A stretch of 64,000 nt of DNA, taken from contig NZ_NJAK01000001.1 of NCBI RefSeq assembly GCF_002632755.1, positions 2,542,001-2,606,000 of the forward strand, given 5' to 3'. Shown here one piece after another: positions 18,922 through 27,523 of this stretch. Below the pieces are notes generated by a model. It had not been told where the DNA came from. It did no database searches and saw only the letters and a program-made list of their open reading frames with translations. The translations under genes were made by a program, and so were the position numbers. Origin of the DNA: Xenorhabdus ishibashii (GTDB taxonomy: Bacteria > Pseudomonadota > Gammaproteobacteria > Enterobacterales > Enterobacteriaceae). Numbering within the stretch: the stretch's first letter is position 1; the number at the start of each line of letters is the position of its first letter.

Positions 18922-20868
18922 TTAATTAGAACCAGGGGGTGGTGTAGTACCAATATATCCGTCCCAAACAGCACTATACTGAATAATTTCATCTTTAAAA
19001 AATTGATAGTCAAAACTGATATTACCCCTCCAATTAATACCGATAATATCATCATAAGGAATATGAAAGTAAATAGAGTTTTTATTACCTGGGCCACCTA
19101 TTTCTTTTAAATCAATCTGTTTGGTATAAGATTTAGTGAAATTTTTATTATCTGAATTAATATACATGTTTAGAGTAATATCTGTTATATCTAATGGAAC
19201 TGGATTCAATTTCGCTTTAGAATCATTACCTTGAGAGCGTATAATCTCAATAAATAATCCATTATAGGTGTACCCAGGATATTTCATAATGTTATCATAA
19301 CCAATACTGTTAACAGGTGGTATAGCAATATTGGGGTCAACACCAATGCTGGGATGAACTATGCACATATCATAGCTTCTCTTAACTTCTGGCTCAGGTT
19401 CATAGAATACACCACCTAAATAAGTGACTGGTAGTGTTTCAGAATATAAGGTATCCCCTGTTGGTTTAACTACAGAATAAGAAAATTCATATGGTTTAGA
19501 TTGTTGTTCAAATATTGAATAAGGAATTTTTATATTATACTGATCTAACTGTTTTTTAGGATTCGAAATAAGCAGCTTATGACCAGTAAACTTAAGGTTA
19601 TTGGCCTGTAAATCTTTAACAAAAAATAAAATTGTATCACCTGGTGATACTGTATCGTAACTACTTACTGATGTCATAAAGTATGGTAGTCCTGAATTTG
19701 CATATATACCACTGGGATCATAACCAAAAATATCAGGTGTTCCTATAGAATTCATATAACCTGGTTCAATATAATTAACTATATAGATTATTTTCTTAGC
19801 CAAAGATTCAATGTTATCCAGAATAATAGCCTTTAACTCAACTGTACCTACCAATGCTAGTTTAGGATGTAGATAAAACTTAACTAAGCCATCACCATCT
19901 GAAGTGAGCATTATCCCATCATTAGGTCCAATCTTTTCAGGAATAATATCAATATTGCCAGCATCCTTAAAATTAAACTCGTTCATTTTATGTGCAGCTA
20001 CGGATGTAATAAATATAGGCGTACCAACTAATTTTTTCCCAGATTTACTTTTCAAAGTCGTGTATACTGGCGTGAAATTATTCTCTAATGGTTTGCTATT
20101 ACTGATAAGCGGTGTTTGCAAATAAGGCTTCTCAACAAAAAGAGCTAACGAGCCAACATCAATTTCATTCGCCTTGCCTATAAACCCTATAAAGTTGAAG
20201 TCACCTTCACTAGTCGCTGCATCAGTATGAATCTCAAATATAATTTGAGAACCATCTTGTATAGGCGTACCACTTGGATCTTCCACAGTAAAACTTAATT
20301 GGGCAAATGCTTTTTTATGACCGTCTATGTAACTAAGATTAATAGGATTATTAATATCTTGATCAAATTTTATATTTGCGTTTTTTATGGTAACATGTTT
20401 GTCTGGTAAAATAAGTTGATCTGAACTTAATGTTACTGTAAAACTCACACTCTGGCCTATCACTAAATCTGCTTTCTGATTAATTGAAATCTCCATTTTA
20501 TTATTCATGGCCTTAGCTTTGCCTGTGAAATTCACGTTATTAAATATAATTCCACTCGATGTTGCATCAGTATCTATTTCAAATGTAATATTATCACCAT
20601 CATGTACTGGGTTGTTTCCTACCGTCTCAAGCACCGTAAAACTCAAATCGGCAGTTGCAGTGAGACTTTTATCCCCATAAACAAGTTTAATAGGATTACT
20701 AACATCTTGATCAAATTTTATATTTTTACTGACTTTTTTTACTGTTATAGACTTATCAGTATCAATACCTGTATCCGATATTAATGTTACTGTAAATTCC
20801 CTTTGCTGACTTATAAATAAATCATCAGCCGGTTTAAGTGAAATATCCATATGAGTATTAGCCGTCAT
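18922..20868 (-). CDS. Ig-like modular protein, paralog B
   Basis: A 648-residue paralog with two N-terminal repeats: module 1 (about 1-120, DDLFISQQREFTVTLISDTG) and module 2 (about 121-237, MNNKMEISINQKADLVIGQS). An invasin-like Ig module follows (about 238-365, GTPIFITS ... TSDGDGLVKFYL). Then comes a module containing SSYDTVSPGDTILFFVKDL and IPYSIFEQQSKPYEFSY, and a C-terminal domain ending DYQFFKDEIIQYSAVWDGYI. The start is behind a GAGGTGATAAA site. There is no signal peptide or barrel domain, so secretion by known autotransporter routes is not evident. Its first 240 residues and leader nearly duplicate those of paralog D. Confidence 0.82.
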   Translation of the reverse strand: MTANTHMDISLKPADDLFISQQREFTVTLISDTGIDTDKSITVKKVSKNIKFDQDVSNPIKLVYGDKSLTATADLSFTVLETVGNNPVHDGDNITFEIDTDATSSGIIFNNVNFTGKAKAMNNKMEISINQKADLVIGQSVSFTVTLSSDQLILPDKHVTIKNANIKFDQDINNPINLSYIDGHKKAFAQLSFTVEDPSGTPIQDGSQIIFEIHTDAATSEGDFNFIGFIGKANEIDVGSLALFVEKPYLQTPLISNSKPLENNFTPVYTTLKSKSGKKLVGTPIFITSVAAHKMNEFNFKDAGNIDIIPEKIGPNDGIMLTSDGDGLVKFYLHPKLALVGTVELKAIILDNIESLAKKIIYIVNYIEPGYMNSIGTPDIFGYDPSGIYANSGLPYFMTSVSSYDTVSPGDTILFFVKDLQANNLKFTGHKLLISNPKKQLDQYNIKIPYSIFEQQSKPYEFSYSVVKPTGDTLYSETLPVTYLGGVFYEPEPEVKRSYDMCIVHPSIGVDPNIAIPPVNSIGYDNIMKYPGYTYNGLFIEIIRSQGNDSKAKLNPVPLDITDITLNMYINSDNKNFTKSYTKQIDLKEIGGPGNKNSIYFHIPYDDIIGINWRGNISFDYQFFKDEIIQYSAVWDGYIGTTPPPGSN

Positions 20869-21000
20869 TTTATCACCTCGGATTATTATTACGATTAATA
20901 GATTATATTAATTTCATTCCGTTTAAAAAATTTACTATGGAAATGGTTATTAAAAATAAAATTACTATATTTAAAATAAATTTAATATTACCTGTTATGT

Positions 21001-21138
21001 AACCATTTCAACTTTGATGCTCAACATAGTCGTATAAAAAATAAAAAACCAATGAAAAAAAGTTATCAGTTGATAATTTTTTTCATTGGCAAGATTTTAT
21101 TATATTTTATAAGCCTTGTTTCGTTTTATATTATCTTA
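21001..21138 (-). repeat. Leader block of paralog B, duplicated upstream of paralog D
   Basis: These 138 bases recur at 25816-25953 with essentially one difference (the fourth base). Each copy lies the same way upstream of a paralog start codon, so the duplication included the gene 5' region. Similarity breaks off beyond 21138, where the IS200-type sequence begins. Confidence 0.9.
21037..21089 (-). terminator. Terminator-like hairpin in the leader of paralog B
   Basis: On the minus strand a stem of CCAATGAAAAAAA paired with TTTTTTTCATTGG (21049-21089), with a nested TTATCAACTGATAA, is followed by a T-rich run (21048-21037). It lies about 170 bases before the paralog B start codon. It is either a true terminator of an earlier transcript or an attenuator in the gene's own leader. 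Confidence 0.7.
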
Positions 21139-21150
21139 TCAAGGCAACAT

Positions 21151-21914
21151 CATAACCACCCGTTATACGGGTGGTTATGATGTTTTGTTATGGCTTTAGC
21201 CAGTTTAAGTCGCGTTAGCGTCTTAAACATAAAACCACCCGCTTTGCGGGTGGAGTTCAAAGGTTATACCAAGAAAAACACCTTTCCGCTACGATATAGA
21301 TGTTCAAGCTAATACTCGTAACTCAAATAAGGAAAGGTGTTTATGGGCATTAAAGCACAAAGCTCAGCGCATACAAAGTGGCTGTGTAAATACCATATCG
21401 TCTTTTCGCCGAAATATAGACGGAAAGTGATTTTTAATAATATTCGTTCAAGTGTGGGAGAGATCCTCAGAGACCTTTGTAAGTATAAAGGTGTGGAAAT
21501 AATCGAAGGTCATCTCATGCCAGATCATGTTCATATGTTGGTGAGTATTCCACCAAAGCTAAGCGTTTCAAGCTTTATGGGATATTTGAAGGGTAAAAGT
21601 TCGTTGATGATCTTTGATAGACACGCCAATTTAAAATATAAATTTGGCAACAGAAAGTTTTGGGCGGAAGGGTTCTATGTCAGTACGGTAGGGCTAAATG
21701 AAGCGACAATTCAAAAGTATATCAGAGAGCAAGAAAAGTCGGATTTAATCTCGGATAAATTGAGTAGTAAAGAGCATGTAGACCCCTTCAAGGGGTAGGC
21801 CAAAGCAGCAAAGACACTTAGCTTGAACGAAGAGAAAGCAGCGTCATTTAGGCGCAGTCGGTAACAAGCCCTTATAGGGCAAGAGCAAACCACCCGTTAT
21901 ACGGGTGGTTATGA
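21151..21914 (+). mobile_element. IS200/IS605-type insertion sequence
   Basis: A single Y1-type transposase gene is flanked by hairpins rather than long inverted repeats. The left has a 29-base palindrome at 21151-21179 and a second hairpin CCACCCGC-TTT-GCGGGTGG (21235-21253). The right has a hairpin with the same sequence as the left palindrome (21888-21910). Exact ends are not determined; the outer left hairpin may belong to an earlier insertion. Confidence 0.75.
21343..21798 (+). CDS. tnpA: IS200/IS605-family transposase TnpA
   Basis: A 151-residue Y1 single-strand transposase. It has KYHIVFSPKYRRKVIF near the start, the metal-binding HUH motif in MPDHVHMLVSIPP, and the C-terminal segment FWAEGFYVSTVGLNEATIQK whose Tyr is the nucleophile candidate. 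The start at the ATG 21343 follows an AAGGAAAGG site; a GTG two codons earlier is possible. The gene is intact, so the element may be mobile. No tnpB is present. Confidence 0.92.
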   Translation: MGIKAQSSAHTKWLCKYHIVFSPKYRRKVIFNNIRSSVGEILRDLCKYKGVEIIEGHLMPDHVHMLVSIPPKLSVSSFMGYLKGKSSLMIFDRHANLKYKFGNRKFWAEGFYVSTVGLNEATIQKYIREQEKSDLISDKLSSKEHVDPFKG

Positions 21915-21918
21915 TTAA

Positions 21919-23529
21919 TTAATTACCTGTTTCACCAGGGCCTGCGGTTGTTTCAATATTTGAAGTCCATGTTACACTATGTTTCAATAATTGATTTTGA
22001 TAGAACTGATAGTCAAAATATATATAACCATGACCTTCTATACCAGAGATATCATCGTAAGGAACATGGAAAAAAATAGAGTCAGGATTACCATTGCCAG
22101 TACCGCCAATTTGAGATAAGAGTATTTGTTTAGTGTAAGATTTTTGGAAACTGTTATTGTCTGAATTGATATACATTGTCAGAGTAATATCTGTTATATC
22201 TAATGGGACGGGATTTGTCTCTGCATTAGGACTAATATTATTAGAACGTATAATCTCAATAAATAATCCATTGTATTTATATCCAGGATATCTCATTATG
22301 GCGTCATAATTAATATAATTACCCCAATCAGGTTGTAATATGTCATCTGGCCCAGCACCAATGCTGGCATGAACTATACAAGGTGCAAATTCTCTTTTAA
22401 CACCTGTAATAGGTTCATAAGGAACGCCACCTAAATAAGTGACTGGTAAGGTTTCAGAGTATAAAGCATCACCTCCTTTTTTAACTACAATATAAGAGAA
22501 TTCATATGGTTTAGCTTGTTGTTTAAAAATTGAATATGGCAATGTTATACTATATTTATCTAATTGACTCTTTGGATCTTCAATAACCGCAGAGTAACCA
22601 GTAAAATTAGTAGTTTTAGTATCCAAATCTTTAACGAAAAATAAAATCATGTCACCTGGTGAGGCTTGATTATAACTACTTATAGATATCATGAAATATG
22701 ATAGTCCTGAATTTGCATATATACCGCTAGGGCTATAACCCAAAATATCGGGTGTACCTATAGAGTTTAAAAAAGTTGGTTCACTATAGTTAATTATATA
22801 AATCAATTTATTAGCTTCACTTCTAATATTAACTACATCACTTAAAATATAACTCCATAAACTAACTACACTTACTAGTGTTGTTTTAGGGTACAGATAA
22901 AATTTCACTAACCCGTTATTATTCGATGTGATAGTTAATCCTTCAGTATGGCCTACTTTTTCAAGAAAGAGAGGAACTGTGTTAGTTTCATCTTTAAAAC
23001 TAAACTCGTCCATTTTATTATGCTGTTGTGATGTAATAAATATTGGTGTTCCTACCAATACTTTTTGGGTGTTTTTATTTTTCAAAATCGTATATATTGA
23101 CGTATATTTCGGTTTTTCGCCATCTAGCGGCATTTGTAAGAAAGGTTGTTCAACAAAAAGTGTCAATGAATTTAAATCAATTTCATTCGCCTTACCCGCA
23201 AATTTTACAATATTGAAATCACCTTCACTAGTCGTTGCATCAGTATGAATCTCAAATATAATATTAGAACCATCTTGTATAGGCGCACCACTTGGATTTT
23301 CTACAGTAAAACTTAATTGGGCAGATGCTTTTTTATTACCGTCTGTATAAATAAGGGGGATAGGATTTTTTTGATCTAATCTTATATTTTTACTTGTATT
23401 TTTTATGGTAACCGTTTTATCCATTAAAATAGATTGATCTGAACTTAATGTTACTGTAAAGCTCACGCTTTGGTATATCACTAAATCAGCTTTGGTATTA
23501 ATTGAAATTTCCATTCTGTTATTTATCAT
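21919..23529 (-). CDS. Ig-like modular protein, paralog C
   Basis: A 536-residue paralog with a single N-terminal module (about 1-118, MEISINTKADLVIYQSVSFT). It therefore begins where the second module of B and D begins. The invasin-like module (GTPIFITSQQHNKMDEFSF ... TSNNNGLVKFYL) resembles D, whereas the next module (GIYANSGLSYFMISISSYNQ) resembles B. The C-terminal domain ends FDYQFYQNQLLKHSVTW. A GAGG site precedes the ATG at 23529. No signal peptide or membrane helix. It has its own upstream region, unlike the duplicated leader of B and D. Confidence 0.8.
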   Translation of the reverse strand: MINNRMEISINTKADLVIYQSVSFTVTLSSDQSILMDKTVTIKNTSKNIRLDQKNPIPLIYTDGNKKASAQLSFTVENPSGAPIQDGSNIIFEIHTDATTSEGDFNIVKFAGKANEIDLNSLTLFVEQPFLQMPLDGEKPKYTSIYTILKNKNTQKVLVGTPIFITSQQHNKMDEFSFKDETNTVPLFLEKVGHTEGLTITSNNNGLVKFYLYPKTTLVSVVSLWSYILSDVVNIRSEANKLIYIINYSEPTFLNSIGTPDILGYSPSGIYANSGLSYFMISISSYNQASPGDMILFFVKDLDTKTTNFTGYSAVIEDPKSQLDKYSITLPYSIFKQQAKPYEFSYIVVKKGGDALYSETLPVTYLGGVPYEPITGVKREFAPCIVHASIGAGPDDILQPDWGNYINYDAIMRYPGYKYNGLFIEIIRSNNISPNAETNPVPLDITDITLTMYINSDNNSFQKSYTKQILLSQIGGTGNGNPDSIFFHVPYDDISGIEGHGYIYFDYQFYQNQLLKHSVTWTSNIETTAGPGETGN

Positions 23530-23767
23530 TCTACCGCCTCATGTTTTAATTTATATTAAATACAGACAAACATTAGTAATGCAAATAAACGTATTATTTC
23601 ATTTTTTCTAGAGTTATTAATACAGTAAATATTAATCTAGCATTCCGCACCTTATTTATAATTTTTCTTTATATTTAAAATGAATTAAAATTTACATGTA
23701 GATGCGGAATATATAATTTATAAAGTATAAGAATTAAAATAAGTATATTATTATATAGTTTGAACTA

Positions 23768-25711
23768 TCAGTGATTTTTTACGCCTTCTGGAGCAGCATA
23801 GGTATCAATAGATCCATTCCAAACTACACCATACTGTAATTTTTCATCTAGGTAAAATTGATAATCAAAACTAAGCCCTCCATATTCTACACCAGCCAAA
23901 TCCTTATAAGGAATCTGGAAGAAAATAGAATCTTTGTTACCATCACTACCAATGTTATCCAATGTAATTGGTGTGTAGTAAGTTAACATTACATTTCTAT
24001 TCGGTGAATCTATATACATATTTAAAGTAAAATCCGTTACACTTAATGGAACTGGATTTACTGTTAAAGCAGGATTCTGAATATTAGAACGAACAATTTC
24101 AATAAATAATCCATTATGTTTATGGCCGGGATATTGCATAATGCTGGCATAAGCAACACCATTATAAGTTGGGATAATATTATCAGGGCCAACACCAATA
24201 CTGGTATGAACTAAACAATGTTCATAATTTCTACTAACATTCTGGTTAGCTTCGTAAGGAATACCACCTAAATAAGTTACTGGTATTGGTTCAGAATAAA
24301 ATGCATCGCCATTCAATTTGACTGCGGTATAAGAAAATTCAGATGTTTCACCTTGTTTAAAAATGGCATAAGGAAGTGCTATACTATAATTATCTAACTG
24401 TTTCTTTTGATCTATGATAGTTATAAACTGCCCACTATAATTTCCGTTAACAAAAAATAAAACGATATCACCATTTTCTACTCCATCATAGCTACTTATT
24501 GATGTTAGGAAATTAGGGTCTGTAGTATGTGCTGTTAATCCTTCAGGGGTATTACCCTCAATACTTGGCATACCTATAGAATTAAGATAACCCGGTGCTT
24601 TATAATTAATAGCATAAATTGCTTTCTTAGCTGCGACCGAAATATTAATTATATTACTTAAAATAACAGTAGATAAATTAAGTACACTTACGAGTGAAGT
24701 TTTAAGATGGAGATTAAATTTTATTACTCCATTTTCATTTGAAGTGATAATAATTCCTTTATTCGGCCCTGCTTTTTCAATGACAATAATATTGTTATTT
24801 TCAGCATCCTTAAAGGTAAATTCTTCCATTTTATTATGCTGTTGTGACGTGATAAATACAGGAGTATATTTTAATGATTTCTGTGTGTTTTTATTTTTTA
24901 ACGTTGCATGTACTGGTGTGTATTTTTTTTGACTTCCATCTAATTGCATCTGTAGGATAGGGTGTTCAACAAAAAGAGCTAACGAGCCAACATCAATTTC
25001 ATTCGCCTTGCCTATAAATCCTATAAAGTTGAAATCACCTTCAATAGTCGCTGCGTCAGTATGAACTTCAAACTTAATCTCAGAACCATCTTGTACTGTT
25101 CCGCCACTTGGATCTTCCACAGTAAAATTTAATTGGGAAGATGCTTTTTTATAACCGTCTGTGTAAATAAGTGCAATAGGATTATTAATATCCTGATCAA
25201 ATTTTATATTTTTACTGGCATTTTTTATAGTAACATGTTTGTCTGGTAAAATAAGTTGATCTGCACTTAATGTTACTGTAAAACTCACCCTCTGGCCTAT
25301 CACTAAATCTGCTTTCTGATTAATTGAAATCTCCATTTTATTATTATTTACTGTCTTAGCTTTGCCTGAGAAAGGCACTTTATTAAATTCAGTTCCATTC
25401 GATGTTGCATCAGTATCTATTTCAAATGTAATATTATCACCATCATATACTGGGTTGTTTCCTACCGTCTCAAGCACCGTAAAACTCAAATCGGCAGTTG
25501 CAGTGAGACTTTTATCCCCATAAACAAGTTTAATCGGATTACTAACATCTTGATCAAATTTTATATTTTTACTGACTTTTTTTACTGTTATAGACTTATC
25601 AGTATCAATACCTGTATCCGATATTAATGTTACTGTAAATTCCCTTTGCTGACCTATAAATAAATCATCAGTCGGTTTAAGTGAAATATCCATATGAGTA
25701 TTAGCCGTCAT
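23768..25711 (-). CDS. Ig-like modular protein, paralog D
   Basis: A 647-residue paralog. Residues 1-240 are two modules nearly identical to those of B (DDLFIGQQREFTVTLISDTG and MEISINQKADLVIGQRVSFT). The third module (TPVFITSQQHNKMEEFTFKD) is closest to C, and the fourth (GLTAHTTDPNFLTSISSYDG ... FFVNGNYSGQFITIID) differs from both. The C-terminal domain keeps the family ending SFDYQFYLDEKLQYGVVWNG. The start is behind a GAGGTGATAAA site. No secretion signal seen. Function unknown; an Ig-fold surface or structural role is only inference. Confidence 0.82.
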   Translation of the reverse strand: MTANTHMDISLKPTDDLFIGQQREFTVTLISDTGIDTDKSITVKKVSKNIKFDQDVSNPIKLVYGDKSLTATADLSFTVLETVGNNPVYDGDNITFEIDTDATSNGTEFNKVPFSGKAKTVNNNKMEISINQKADLVIGQRVSFTVTLSADQLILPDKHVTIKNASKNIKFDQDINNPIALIYTDGYKKASSQLNFTVEDPSGGTVQDGSEIKFEVHTDAATIEGDFNFIGFIGKANEIDVGSLALFVEHPILQMQLDGSQKKYTPVHATLKNKNTQKSLKYTPVFITSQQHNKMEEFTFKDAENNNIIVIEKAGPNKGIIITSNENGVIKFNLHLKTSLVSVLNLSTVILSNIINISVAAKKAIYAINYKAPGYLNSIGMPSIEGNTPEGLTAHTTDPNFLTSISSYDGVENGDIVLFFVNGNYSGQFITIIDQKKQLDNYSIALPYAIFKQGETSEFSYTAVKLNGDAFYSEPIPVTYLGGIPYEANQNVSRNYEHCLVHTSIGVGPDNIIPTYNGVAYASIMQYPGHKHNGLFIEIVRSNIQNPALTVNPVPLSVTDFTLNMYIDSPNRNVMLTYYTPITLDNIGSDGNKDSIFFQIPYKDLAGVEYGGLSFDYQFYLDEKLQYGVVWNGSIDTYAAPEGVKNH

Positions 25712-25815
25712 TTTATCACCTCGAATTATTATTATTACTACTAATAGATTGTATTAATTTTATTCCGTTAAAAAAACTTACTACATGAAAATAATTTTAA
25801 AATTACTTGTTATGT

Positions 25816-25953
25816 AATCATTTCAACTTTGATGCTCAACATAGTCGTATAAAAAATAAAAAACCAATGAAAAAAAGTTATCAGTTGATAATTTTTTTCA
25901 TTGGCAAGATTTTATTATATTTTATAAGCCTTGTTTCGTTTTATATTATCTTA
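25816..25953 (-). repeat. Leader block of paralog D, copy of 21001-21138
   Basis: Nearly identical to the region upstream of paralog B, at a constant offset of 4,815 bases. It includes the terminator-like hairpin. Confidence 0.9.
25850..25904 (-). terminator. Terminator-like hairpin in the leader of paralog D
   Basis: Same hairpin as at 21049-21089: a 13-base stem with a nested stem at 25864-25904 and a minus-strand T run at 25863-25850, about 150 bases before the start codon. Confidence 0.7.
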
Positions 25954-26140
25954 CCTTGATAAGATAAAACAATTACCTGTAAGTAATTGTTTTCAAGGTA
26001 TTTTTGTTAAAATCATAAATTCTGTATTTACTTCGACTAGCAGAACGGGTGTCTTACACTACAATAGTGGCTTTATTTTTATCCATTCCTGATGTATCAC
26101 CGAATATCCCCCCATTTATATAAATTACCGAATTCATTAT

Positions 26141-26210
26141 ATAAACTATAAACTATAAACTATAAACTATAAACTATAAACTATAAACTATAAACTATAA
26201 ACTATAAACT
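26141..26210. repeat. Ten-copy 7-bp tandem repeat (ATAAACT)
   Basis: Ten uninterrupted copies of ATAAACT, followed by a degenerate ATAAATA. It lies in non-coding DNA between the paralog D leader and an IS630 remnant. A 7-bp unit is not a multiple of three and copies are perfect, so copy number is probably variable. Confidence 0.97.
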
Positions 26211-26303
26211 ATAAATATTGGTGGGATCAGAAACTTGCTTATCTGAAAAAGCTTGGGAGGTATGCCTAGCCTATAAAAATGTCATCGTCATGCAAAAACG
26301 CTG

Positions 26304-26516
26304 ACCATTATTTTGGATAATTACAGCATTCATAAAAGTCGGCTGGTCAAGGAATGGCTGAAGCAAAACCTGACAGTAAGATTGTTATTTCTTCCGGTTT
26401 ATTCTCCTTGGCTGAATAAAATAGAGTAGCTATGGCAATCATTGCATGAAACCGTCACACGGAACCATTGTTGCCAATATATGTGGATGCTGATCAAAAG
26501 AGTTAAGTTTTTTTAA
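26304..26516 (+). pseudogene. IS630-family transposase C-terminal remnant
   Basis: The plus strand reads ILDNYSIHKSRLVKEWLKQN with a catalytic Asp, then LPVYSPWLNKIE with the catalytic Glu, immediately followed by a TAG stop. It resumes LWQSLHETVTRNHCCQYMWM to a TAA. This is the C-terminal part of an IS630 DDE transposase. The N-terminal half is missing here, while an N-terminal fragment lies at 13.7 kb. Confidence 0.85.
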
Positions 26517-26572
26517 ATGCAGCTTCAAAAAAATCAATGGAAAGGAATAGGAAATATGAAACTCTCATAATT

Positions 26573-27454
26573 ATGAAAAGTTATCTAGTGACTGTGCATC
26601 AATTGATGGCAGGTGGACAACAAGGAGATCAAACTTCCACTGGGCAAAAGTGGGTAAATTTTTATGATTTAATGTTTCCTTTTGTGCTTGGGAAAGAGCA
26701 ATATATTTTTGGGTTAGCCAAGAATTTTATTAATACGTCAAAAAATACATATAATTCCTATTGGATAATTGCAAAACTAGATGAAAAAGGACACAAAGAA
26801 GTCATAGATAGTGGCTATTGGGATAGTGATTATGATGTCGGGTTTGCTTATAAAATAGGCGGTGGACAATTTATTTATCTCCATAGTAAAGATAAAGATA
26901 AAGATAAAGATAAAGATAAAGATAATAAAGGGAAATTTCCTTATATTATACGAGAAATACTTCAAAATGGAAAAATGGGAACAATAATAGAAAAAGATGG
27001 TTGGGATAATTTCTACGGGGCAACATTTTTCTTTTCAATGGAAGGGAAAGAATATATATACATCCATACAAGCTCTAATCTTTCTTTTTTTACTTATGAA
27101 TTCAATGAAAATGGAAAGATAGGTAATTTAGCTGGTTCTGATGTTTGGAATAATTATTACAATCCGCAGTTTCCATGTTTTATTGGCAGTGATCATTATT
27201 ATTACATAGGTCATGGATTTTGCTCTAATTATTGGATCTTTATGTATATGTCTATTCCTAAAGAAGGAGTACCTGATGCAAGTACTGAACAAACAGGTCA
27301 ATGGGATACTCATTATCAATATTTAATTCCATTCTCTATTGATGGGCACCAATATTTTTTGAGACAAGATCAGAGTAAAGACTATTGGCACATTACGGAA
27401 ATTCTTGCTGATATTAATATGGGAAGTGACACTGATAGCAGCGTTAATCACTAA
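26573..27454 (+). CDS. Five-repeat propeller-like (lectin-like) protein
   Basis: A protein of about 293 residues with five repeats of roughly 48-56 residues. Each begins with a (G/Q)-W/x-W..-Y pattern: KWVNFYDLMFPF, YWDSDYDVGFAY, GWDNFYGATFFF, VWNNYYNPQFPC and QWDTHYQYLIPF. A Y-I/Y-F strand and a W-I strand with a glycine turn follow. Five such units suggest a five-bladed beta-propeller, a fold used by tachylectin-2-type lectins. Sugar binding is inference. The start is uncertain: 26537 is also in frame and neither ATG has a well-placed ribosome site. Residues 106-117 (from 26573) are a (Lys-Asp)6 run. No signal peptide. Confidence 0.75.
   Translation: MKSYLVTVHQLMAGGQQGDQTSTGQKWVNFYDLMFPFVLGKEQYIFGLAKNFINTSKNTYNSYWIIAKLDEKGHKEVIDSGYWDSDYDVGFAYKIGGGQFIYLHSKDKDKDKDKDKDNKGKFPYIIREILQNGKMGTIIEKDGWDNFYGATFFFSMEGKEYIYIHTSSNLSFFTYEFNENGKIGNLAGSDVWNNYYNPQFPCFIGSDHYYYIGHGFCSNYWIFMYMSIPKEGVPDASTEQTGQWDTHYQYLIPFSIDGHQYFLRQDQSKDYWHITEILADINMGSDTDSSVNH
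26888..26923 (+). repeat. Six-copy 6-bp coding repeat (AAAGAT)
   Basis: Six perfect AAAGAT units inside the propeller-like gene encode (Lys-Asp)6 in the second repeat unit, in a position where the other repeats have a short loop. Gain or loss of units keeps the frame. Confidence 0.97.
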
Positions 27455-27523
27455 TTATTTATCTTATAAGGCGTTTTACCTTTCAAGCCATTTTTGTGGT
27501 CTGTGATAGTTGTAAAACGCCTC

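Noticed and set aside
17124..25711. Ig-like paralogs as inverse autotransporters or intimins
   Set aside because: There is no signal peptide, LysM segment, or beta-barrel domain at the N-terminus; only Ig-like modules are seen.
26141..26210. The ATAAACT repeat as a CRISPR or iteron array
   Set aside because: Units are contiguous and only 7 bp, without spacers. There is no cas or rep gene nearby, so it is a simple tandem repeat.
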